From the NCBI GenBank assembly GCA_002320665.1, contig DCKO01000073.1, positions 1-12,210 on the forward strand: 12,210 nucleotides of DNA. Direction: 5' to 3'. The notes under the pieces were generated by a model. It ran no database searches, was not told where the DNA came from, and was given only the letters and a program-made list of their open reading frames with translations. Shown in pieces: positions 7,805 to 12,210 of the stretch (its first letter is position 1; each line of letters starts with the position of its first letter). The translations under genes were made by a program, and so were the position numbers. Source of the DNA: Micavibrio sp. UBA1672 (lineage in GTDB: Bacteria; Pseudomonadota; Alphaproteobacteria; Micavibrionales; Micavibrionaceae).

Positions 7805-8158
7805 TTATTCTTTGGCTTTTTTGATTTTGCCGCATTTTATCTGTGGTAAAACCAGCATGGTCATCGAAGGCACATGGTCAGGATGCTTTTTGATATCTTC
7901 TTCAATTTCCATGATCCGCTTGTTTACATCTTCAAAAAACCAATCAGAAAAACACTGGCCTTTTTCTTTGTCATACATAGAGATTGCGTGACTCATGGAG
8001 ATCATCGACCCTGTGTAATAGGCGTGGCGTTGATCAACGGTAAAACTCATGAGGTCGGTATTTGTGAAGTCTTTCGGCCCCGCTGCATGCGCGTTTGAGG
8101 CGGCTAGGACGCATAACGCAAACAGCCCTAAAACAGTATTCAACCCCTTGTTTTTCAT
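7805..8158 (-). CDS. small exported protein with two mature cysteines (Rap1a/Tai-like pattern)
   Basis: The product has 117 residues. A clear signal peptide is present: basic MKNKG, a hydrophobic core and an AHA-AG cleavage site after about residue 25. The mature part is about 92 residues, mostly helical, with cysteines at 69 and 109 that could form a disulfide. The pattern of a helix with YYTGSM, a Cys, a long helix ending in a KHPDHVP segment and a final Cys near the C-terminus resembles the small periplasmic Rap1a/Tai-type fold, but this is a pattern impression and not a firm assignment. The ribosome-binding site AAGGG lies about 8 nt upstream of the ATG. It is the first gene of a leftward pair with the gene at 7801. 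A periplasmic role at the transfer apparatus or in entry exclusion is speculative. Confidence 0.75.
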   Translation of the reverse strand: MKNKGLNTVLGLFALCVLAASNAHAAGPKDFTNTDLMSFTVDQRHAYYTGSMISMSHAISMYDKEKGQCFSDWFFEDVNKRIMEIEEDIKKHPDHVPSMTMLVLPQIKCGKIKKAKE

Positions 8159-8175
8159 CGCTTTTACCCTTATTC

Positions 8176-8188
8176 AAAGGGAACCCTT
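8176..8188 (+). repeat. inverted repeat copy 1, quasi-palindromic recombinase-site candidate
   Basis: AAAGGGAACCCTT reads as arms AAGGG/CCCTT around a central AA. Extended to 12-bp arms, the left is TTATTCAAAGGG and the right CCCTTGATTTTG. A 26-bp site with a central dinucleotide is the format of Hin/Gin-family crossover sites. The reverse complement of the 13 bp recurs at 8296-8308. Confidence 0.55.
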
Positions 8189-8295
8189 GATTTTGCCTTT
8201 TCTGCGCCAATATGTTTTAATGGTGGTGTAGTCATATTAAGGGGCTTTTTGCGGGTTTTACCTGCGCCAAGCTAAAAAACACGGAATCCTGCGAT

Positions 8296-8308
8296 AAGGG
8301 TTCCCTTT
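8296..8308 (-). repeat. inverted repeat copy 2, quasi-palindromic recombinase-site candidate
   Basis: AAGGGTTCCCTTT is the exact reverse complement of copy 1, with central TT at 8301-8302, 119 bp from the central AA of copy 1. The 12-bp arms are CTGCGATAAGGG and CCCTTTTTTGCG, so identity to copy 1 is confined to the 13-bp core. The inverted relation of the central dinucleotides would allow inversion rather than deletion. Confidence 0.55.
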
Positions 8309-8346
8309 TTTGCGTCTTTGTATTCAGCGCAAGAAAGGGAGCATCC

Positions 8347-8895
8347 ATGAAATTGGGCTATTTACGCGTTTCAACAGAAGATCAGGTATTTGCGCGCCAG
8401 CGCGAAAGTCTAAAAAGTGTATGTGATAAACTTTACACTGAAACAATTTCTGCAACGAACAAGAAACGACCTGTGTTCGAGAAAGTGCTGCGCAAACTCA
8501 AAGCCGGCGATACGTTGGTAGTGCATGATCTTGATCGCGCCTTTCGTAGCACCATGGACGCGCTATCTTATGCCGATAAACTGCAACAGCGCGGCGTACA
8601 TTTTCAGGTGCTTTCGATCAATCTGGATACCGCCACGCCGTATGGTCGTTTCGTTTATACCGTCATGGCGGCGCAAGCGCAGCTTGAACGCGAGATATTA
8701 TCCGAACGCACGAAGCAAGGCATGGCCGCAGCCAAGCGATGTGGCAAGCATATCGGGCGAGTTAAAGATGACGTTCTCCGCGCTGCCCATGCTGCAATTA
8801 TTTCCGATGCCGAAACCATTGCGACAATCGCCGCTAAAACCGGATGCTCAGAATTTGCTTTGCGCAATGGTTTTGAGCGGCTTGGGTTGCGGTGA
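8347..8895 (+). CDS. small serine recombinase (Hin/Gin invertase or resolvase type)
   Basis: The product has 182 residues, the usual length for Hin, Gin and Tn3-type resolvases. The N-terminal catalytic domain begins GYLRVSTEDQ with nucleophile Ser9 and Arg7. The DLDRAFRS segment carries Asp63, Arg64 and Arg67 of the active site. GRFVYTVMAAQAQLERE followed by RTKQGMAAAK forms the long dimerisation E-helix. The C-terminal 40 residues (about 143-181) form a short helix-turn-helix DNA-binding domain. The start ATG has a good ribosome-binding site (AAGAAAGGGAG). The enzyme makes site-specific breaks at two short quasi-palindromic sites and either inverts or resolves the DNA between them. The matching inverted 13-bp repeats directly upstream are plausible targets. 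Whether it acts as an invertase, plasmid-multimer resolvase or transposon resolvase cannot be told from the protein alone. Confidence 0.93.
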   Translation: MKLGYLRVSTEDQVFARQRESLKSVCDKLYTETISATNKKRPVFEKVLRKLKAGDTLVVHDLDRAFRSTMDALSYADKLQQRGVHFQVLSINLDTATPYGRFVYTVMAAQAQLEREILSERTKQGMAAAKRCGKHIGRVKDDVLRAAHAAIISDAETIATIAAKTGCSEFALRNGFERLGLR

Positions 8896-8904
8896 TATCG
8901 TCGA

Positions 8905-9136
8905 ATGATTGATCAAGCCGATTGCACTCCGTTTTATCAATCATCGGATTATTTCTAATCCGGTTCATTGTTCAGGAATTTCGAATTCCGCAGCATCCGC
9001 AGCGTCATACCATATCTATTTTTAGATTCCCGCTACGCGCAAGGTAGGCGCGGCATACCCGCGCTGAAAAATTTGCAAGGAGACATGCTGTCTCCCGTGC
9101 ACCCTCTGGCCGGATTACGTTTTTTAAGAACGTAAT
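8905..9136. repeat. array of seven different perfect hairpins between two gene ends
   Basis: Consecutive inverted repeats: ATGATTGAT/ATCAATCAT (8905-8944); CGGATTA/TAATCCG (8945-8962); GGAATT/AATTCC (8975-8989); ATCTA/TAGAT (9014-9027); GCGCGG/CCGCGC (9048-9064); GGAGACA/TGTCTCC (9079-9095); ATTACGTT/AACGTAAT (9114-9136). All arms match perfectly. Apart from the wide first one (22-nt loop), loops are 3-7 nt. No ORF of note occupies the stretch. The last hairpin includes the stop codon of the convergent peptidase gene. Possible roles are bidirectional termination, a structured RNA, or single-strand DNA folding at a transfer or replication origin. Confidence 0.6.
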
Positions 9137-10416
9137 AGATAATCTGAAAGAAACACTGTTTTTTTTCTGTTATCAGTAAGAAGATTCAAATTCTTTAATC
9201 TGATTTCTATTGCCTGTTTAGAAACCTGAAAATAACCCGACACCTGATTAATAATATAATTATAGTCATTATAATTACATGGTTGATCATCAACATAAAC
9301 AAGTCCATGGCTCATTTTACTTAAGCCCAAAATCTCTTTTGCTTCTAAGATGTTTTTAATTAAGGGAACTTTCGGCAACAATAAGCAGGAAGCAAACGCA
9401 TTAGCCTGAAACTCAAGACGTCGGTAAAAGTCATCTTTTACTTCTTCACCATCAACAAACAAATCACTTTCCAGAACAGACTCAGAGCGTAAATACTCTC
9501 CGTGCCCTAAATAAAAATGACCAATTTCATGGGCGATAGTAAAGCGTTCTCTGTGATAATTTCCATGCGGATAAATTATGACTTCTTTGCTTTGAAAATT
9601 AGCTTCACCCAGTACCTCATTATCTGCTTGTTCAATGTTCTGCTCACACGTATGTATAAGAGATACAGAAAGTTCATTACAAATTTTTGCAAGATCAACT
9701 TCACCACCTGAATATGAAAGACTATTCAAAAAATTAGAGGCTTTAGCATCAATTTCTTCATAAGCTATATACGGAACAGATGCAGAATTATTTGTATCAA
9801 TTATGTCAGCTTGTTCTCCACATAAATATTGTAGTAGTGTACCTATAGAACTGAAAAAATTCCCATCATAATAACTAGAAAATTTATTACTCTTGGTATT
9901 GCTCAAACTTTGAAATATATTTTTTTCAATAAGAGTTGGAGTTATCAGCCCGTTGGACTGGCGCTGCAAGATAGTTTCAAAACCGTTTTGGTCATATTTT
10001 ACAAGCCCTATACCGCGTCTTTCAACCAGATTGCGTGCGCCTGATTGCAAACCTGATGCAACAACTACAACACCTTTAGCATTATGTTTAAATATTCTTT
10101 GCAGTTTATCACTAAAATCTGTGATCTTATCCTCTGGCACATTGCTGCTATGGTTTTTACATTCGAATACGATGGCAATAGCAAGATCTTGCGCGCCCTT
10201 GCGATATATTTCGATCACCACATCAAAAGTGACATCAGCTCCTCGCTCATTACAATAATAGCTCTTTTTCTTATAAATTTTACATTGATCAGCAGGGTAT
10301 AACCCATGAATGAGTTCGCCATTATCCTGCTGTTCCAAAAGATAATTGTAAAACTTATCTTCTAGCAAATCTCCTTTATGGACATTACTGATTTCATCGT
10401 TTTCATAAGAATTCAT
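9124..10416 (-). CDS. fusion of PD-(D/E)xK Mrr-like nuclease domain and ImmA/IrrE zinc metallopeptidase
   Basis: The ATG at 10416 gives 430 residues; an in-frame GTG at 10446 would add 10. Numbering here is from the GTG. Residues 25-150 match a restriction-endonuclease-like fold: GDLLEDKF helix, D71/D75 in GADVTFDVVIEI, then the FECKN strand with E95 and K97, then VVVVASG. These are the PD-(D/E)xK catalytic elements as in Mrr_cat. Residues about 230-423 are an ImmA/IrrE (DUF955/COG2856) peptidase: HEIGH at 306-310 binds zinc, E345 in EFQANAFAS is the third ligand, and FQVSKQAIEIRLKNL closes the domain. ImmA-type enzymes cleave repressors in response to DNA damage signals; Mrr-like domains cut DNA. 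The fusion suggests a sensor-effector protein in defence or element control. Both motif sets look intact. No ImmR-type HTH repressor gene is adjacent in the window; the upstream neighbour is the DUF5623-like gene. Confidence 0.85.
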   Translation of the reverse strand: MNSYENDEISNVHKGDLLEDKFYNYLLEQQDNGELIHGLYPADQCKIYKKKSYYCNERGADVTFDVVIEIYRKGAQDLAIAIVFECKNHSSNVPEDKITDFSDKLQRIFKHNAKGVVVVASGLQSGARNLVERRGIGLVKYDQNGFETILQRQSNGLITPTLIEKNIFQSLSNTKSNKFSSYYDGNFFSSIGTLLQYLCGEQADIIDTNNSASVPYIAYEEIDAKASNFLNSLSYSGGEVDLAKICNELSVSLIHTCEQNIEQADNEVLGEANFQSKEVIIYPHGNYHRERFTIAHEIGHFYLGHGEYLRSESVLESDLFVDGEEVKDDFYRRLEFQANAFASCLLLPKVPLIKNILEAKEILGLSKMSHGLVYVDDQPCNYNDYNYIINQVSGYFQVSKQAIEIRLKNLNLLTDNRKKTVFLSDYLLRS

Positions 10417-10422
10417 GGGTGG

Positions 10423-10428
10423 ATTATA
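10423..10428 (-). promoter_or_regulatory. consensus -10 box directly before the peptidase ATG
   Basis: TATAAT on the minus strand ends 6 bp before the ATG at 10416, and the bases between (CCACCC) are not a Shine-Dalgarno. If used, transcription would start at or within a base or two of the ATG, giving a leaderless mRNA. The -35 region is weak. The alternative is the upstream GTG at 10446 on a longer transcript. Confidence 0.4.
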
Positions 10429-10519
10429 TATGAAGAATAAAATCACGGCATAATAAATACTATATTCTGTTGTTTATCCCTGTGGTTTTCATACGCAAGA
10501 CAAGTATCATTTTAATTGC

Positions 10520-10540
10520 TTCGCTATATAAATTAGCGAA
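10520..10540. promoter_or_regulatory. TTCGCTA palindrome upstream of the peptidase gene
   Basis: TTCGCTA and TAGCGAA are perfect 7-bp arms around a 7-nt AT-rich spacer, about 105 bp upstream of the ATG at 10416. The spacing of one helical turn and half is that of a dimer-binding operator, and there is no T run that would make it a terminator. Regulator unknown. Confidence 0.4.
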
Positions 10541-10579
10541 CATTATAAAAAATAGATGAAAAATGGTAATAAGCATTGC

Positions 10580-10610
10580 AAAACCTGCCCACTCATAATC
10601 GGTGGACAGG
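10580..10610 (-). terminator. probable terminator after the DUF5623-like gene
   Basis: On the minus strand CCTGTCCAC and GTGGGCAGG pair over 9 positions (one U-G) around a 9-nt loop, and TTTT follows. It lies about 20 bp after the stop at 10629. The short T run makes it moderate rather than strong. It separates the gene from the peptidase gene, which then has its own promoter candidate. Confidence 0.5.
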
Positions 10611-10628
10611 GTCGTGTTGTAATAAGCG

Positions 10629-11921
10629 TTATAAGGGCTTTGAGCTAAGTTTGATTGATGTATCAATTTTTCTGATCATGCTTCTTAAGGGCGCACAATC
10701 GACATAAGAAGCCAGCAACATATCTTTAAGCTCTTGTAGAAGTGTAATAACGCCCTTTGAAGAATCAGCCTTTAAAACTAACGGATCATCCATATCAATA
10801 TCGCCGTAATAGAAAAGATCAAATTTATCAGTTATGCTTCTGCTATACTCTGAAAAAAACCAATCCTCCAAGTTGCTCTTGATAGATAATAATCTGGTAT
10901 TAACAGCCCAAGGCTTGGCCGAAGATTGTTCTACTGCTTTTATTAGCCTTGCCGCAAGTTGATGATCTTCAATCGACATAACTGCATTTGGTCGACGTTC
11001 ATTGTATGGCGAATCCCAGCTCCGCATTGGCACTGTCTTGCTACTCGATACTCTATATATGGTGCCTTTTGCTACAGCTCTTTTTTTGTCTTGAGCCGTG
11101 ACAGCGAGAGGGCTGAAAAAGGTATCATGCCCTTTGGAGGACAAACCCGACCAATCCTCTGCGGTTACAGGGTAAGGAAGGCCGTCAATTTTAGCCATTA
11201 AACCTTCAAAGTCATATCCTGTAGATGCGTTCGTAGCTACAAACATGGTTGTTTCTTCAGGATAATACATTCCCTGCCATTTTGAAGCTTGCAAATGCCA
11301 GTTATGCTTTTTAGCCCATGCAGCCCTGTCGCCATCTACTACCGGATCAAGATAAGGCTCATCAATTAAAATAAATTGCCCTGTTTTGGGATCATACCAA
11401 TCAGTTGCATGATCAGTTTGAGGCAATTTATTATTATAATCTCTATTCGGATAGGCGGCTTTGGAATCACTACTAGGCTTTAAACCTGTAGCTTCTATAA
11501 ACCTTAACGCTCTGACAGCTTTGCAAATTTTCTTTCTGGCATCTTCTTGTGAATAACTAACTTGATCGCTTACGAAATGGTCAAGTGATGCAAGCCTAAA
11601 CCAACTCAGGCCATTGGATTTTTTAAATTCACTTTTACTAGCTATATCGAGCAAGGGCGTTGAAAGCTCGATTTCAAGCACTTCTCTACCAGCTTTATAT
11701 TGATCGCTTTTTCTATCAGACCAATATACTGTAAAGAATAATTGTTTGCTTAAATTTGAATTTTGAAGTTGATTACGCGCATGCGCAAAGTTTTCAAACG
11801 AGGCCTTTTGTGCGGCAACATCCAAGGCTTGATGATGGGGGACACCATTGGCTTTTTTGAGTTGTTTAGCAAGACGCTTAATGCCACCAATTGTTGATGG
11901 CTGAATATTTTGATTCAACAT
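10629..11921 (-). CDS. DUF5623-like protein, function unknown
   Basis: The product has 430 residues, is soluble, and has no signal peptide or TM segment. The N-terminal 50 residues, with the IGGIKRLAKQLKK motif (12-24), HHQALDVAAQ (29-38) and FENFAHARNQL (42-52), match the pattern I associate with DUF5623-type proteins of proteobacterial plasmids and islands. This is recalled and not searched. The remainder is a mixed alpha/beta protein with a Trp- and Tyr-rich central part (about 190-245) and no visible catalytic motif. The ribosome-binding site TAGGAG stands about 10 nt before the ATG. It is followed by a terminator-like hairpin and then the nuclease-peptidase gene on the same strand, so the pair could be one functional module even if separately transcribed. 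Confidence 0.7.
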   Translation of the reverse strand: MLNQNIQPSTIGGIKRLAKQLKKANGVPHHQALDVAAQKASFENFAHARNQLQNSNLSKQLFFTVYWSDRKSDQYKAGREVLEIELSTPLLDIASKSEFKKSNGLSWFRLASLDHFVSDQVSYSQEDARKKICKAVRALRFIEATGLKPSSDSKAAYPNRDYNNKLPQTDHATDWYDPKTGQFILIDEPYLDPVVDGDRAAWAKKHNWHLQASKWQGMYYPEETTMFVATNASTGYDFEGLMAKIDGLPYPVTAEDWSGLSSKGHDTFFSPLAVTAQDKKRAVAKGTIYRVSSSKTVPMRSWDSPYNERRPNAVMSIEDHQLAARLIKAVEQSSAKPWAVNTRLLSIKSNLEDWFFSEYSRSITDKFDLFYYGDIDMDDPLVLKADSSKGVITLLQELKDMLLASYVDCAPLRSMIRKIDTSIKLSSKPL

Positions 11922-12064
11922 TTTTAATCTCCTAGCTTGCCTAAAAGCGTCGCTCGCCTACCACTTAACAAGCTCGAATAAAAATATTGAGCTAAAAAAT
12001 GAAAAAAGTAGCGCTTCAAAAGCTTTGCAACGACGAGCGGCAGGCTCCTACCAAGAGCATGCTC

Positions 12065-12093
12065 ATCATATGCGATAAGATAAAATAATGCAA
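12065..12093 (-). promoter_or_regulatory. promoter candidate for the DUF5623-like gene
   Basis: On the minus strand TTGCAT (12093-12088), a 17-bp spacer and TATGAT (12070-12065) form a sigma-70-type promoter. The start would fall near 12058, inside the perfect palindrome GAGCATGCTC (12055-12064), which may be an operator. The leader would be about 137 nt. Within it, CGCTCGTC (12039-12032) can pair with GGCGAGCG (11958-11951), including one U-G pair. Confidence 0.45.
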
Positions 12094-12131
12094 TCTAATG
12101 TATGCAAAGCTTCCATCTATCTTAAATTTCT

Positions 12132-12153
12132 AAAAAAAGCATCTCCGATGCTA
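12132..12153 (-). terminator. intrinsic terminator for a gene to the right of the window
   Basis: On the minus strand AGCATC, loop GGA, GATGCT and then a run of T residues (12138-12132) form a short, typical Rho-independent terminator. It ends transcription entering from the right edge, so the DUF5623-like gene starts a new transcript. Confidence 0.65.
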
Positions 12154-12210
12154 AGGAACCCTAAAGTTAAGCTTATATCAAAGCCCTGGACACGTCTGTT
12201 GTCGTGGCAA
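12154..12210. other. right-edge stretch, no gene assignable
   Basis: Minus-strand reading gives short open frames that stop at 12180-12178 or 12175-12173, 20-25 bp before the terminator at 12132-12153. One of them could be the C-terminus of a gene beyond the edge, but fewer than a dozen residues are visible. Confidence 0.25.

Larger units (their letters stand above)
8159..8346. promoter_or_regulatory. divergent intergenic segment bracketed by inverted 13-bp repeats
   Basis: The region lies between the leftward exported-protein gene and the rightward recombinase gene. It contains the inverted pair described separately (8176-8188 and 8296-8308), two direct copies of CTGCGCCAA (8202-8210, 8262-8270) and a rightward promoter candidate TTGATT (8187-8192) with TATGTT (8211-8216, 18-bp spacing). 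Both ribosome-binding sites (leftward at about 8166-8171, rightward AAGAAAGGGAG at about 8331-8341) lie outside the repeats. No strong leftward promoter is evident in the present orientation. Confidence 0.5.

Noticed and set aside
8296..8311. AAGGGTTCCCTTTTTT as an intrinsic terminator
   Set aside because: The arms leave only a 2-nt loop, and the exact inverted copy at 8176 argues for a protein-binding or recombination site.
8525..8908. 127-aa plus-strand ORF inside the recombinase gene
   Set aside because: Out-of-frame shadow of the recombinase, with no family features.
8970..8995. T-arm-like GGAATTTCGAATTCC, considered as part of a tRNA or attachment site
   Set aside because: The loop register does not fit TTCRA and no acceptor, D or anticodon arms can be built around it.
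10460..10666. 68-aa minus-strand ORF with a hydrophobic stretch
   Set aside because: It starts inside the end of the DUF5623-like gene, runs through the terminator hairpin and the upstream palindrome, and has no good ribosome-binding site; likely chance.
12020..12112. 10-bp inverted repeat AAGCTTTGCA / TGCAAAGCTT
   Set aside because: The 73-nt separation and the low-complexity HindIII-like core make chance occurrence reasonable, with no adjoining feature to explain.
1..12210. CRISPR arrays, insertion sequences, rRNA and tRNA genes
   Set aside because: No regularly spaced direct repeats, no transposase or terminal inverted repeats with target duplication, and no RNA gene signatures were seen.

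Overview
The window looks like part of a conjugative plasmid or integrative conjugative element of a Gram-negative bacterium. The support is a VirD4/TraG-type coupling protein, inner-membrane and periplasmic partners on the same strand, a small serine recombinase and AT-rich cargo genes. An alphaproteobacterial host is plausible from the overall feel of the proteins and the moderate GC content, but nothing here proves it (no rRNA, tRNA or diagnostic housekeeping gene).

Layout. (1) 1-3571, minus strand: a tight transfer operon running leftward. It holds a four-TM membrane protein, a single-TM coiled-coil protein and the type IV coupling ATPase, which runs off the left edge. The genes are 2 bp apart or overlap by one base, each with a ribosome-binding site inside the previous gene. 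A 27-codon ORF with its own Shine-Dalgarno sequence precedes them (3610-3693); its stop codon lies inside an intrinsic terminator, an arrangement that suggests attenuation. (2) 3760-4005: a divergent control region with a 30-bp near-perfect palindrome. (3) 4006-6985, plus strand: two AT-rich cargo genes, a GPA/LHR-repeat (MORN/YwqK-like) protein and a 782-aa protein with an unknown N-terminal half, a pentapeptide-repeat run and seven ankyrin repeats. They interrupt the minus-strand genes and end 6 bp inside the next one. (4) 6980-8158, minus strand: two more probable transfer-region genes, a soluble acidic coiled-coil protein and a small exported two-cysteine protein. (5) 8159-8346: a divergent intergenic segment with a 13-bp sequence present twice in inverted orientation, 119 bp centre to centre, next to (6) a Hin/Gin/resolvase-type serine recombinase at 8347-8895. 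This may be an invertible promoter switch or a resolution site. (7) 8905-9136: seven consecutive, mutually different perfect inverted repeats in about 230 bp. (8) 9124-12153, minus strand: an accessory module with a probable DUF5623-family protein followed by a fusion of a PD-(D/E)xK Mrr-like nuclease domain with an ImmA/IrrE zinc metallopeptidase. Recognisable promoter and terminator signals lie around these two genes.

How it may work together: the minus-strand genes of regions 1 and 4 probably belong to one transfer locus, split by the plus-strand cargo. The recombinase and its flanking repeats sit where they could control or resolve the locus. The ImmA-nuclease fusion and its neighbour look like defence or element-maintenance cargo. 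The strongest candidates for something undescribed are the nuclease-peptidase fusion, the possible 119-bp invertible control segment, the seven-hairpin intergenic region and the leader-ORF/terminator before the transfer operon.
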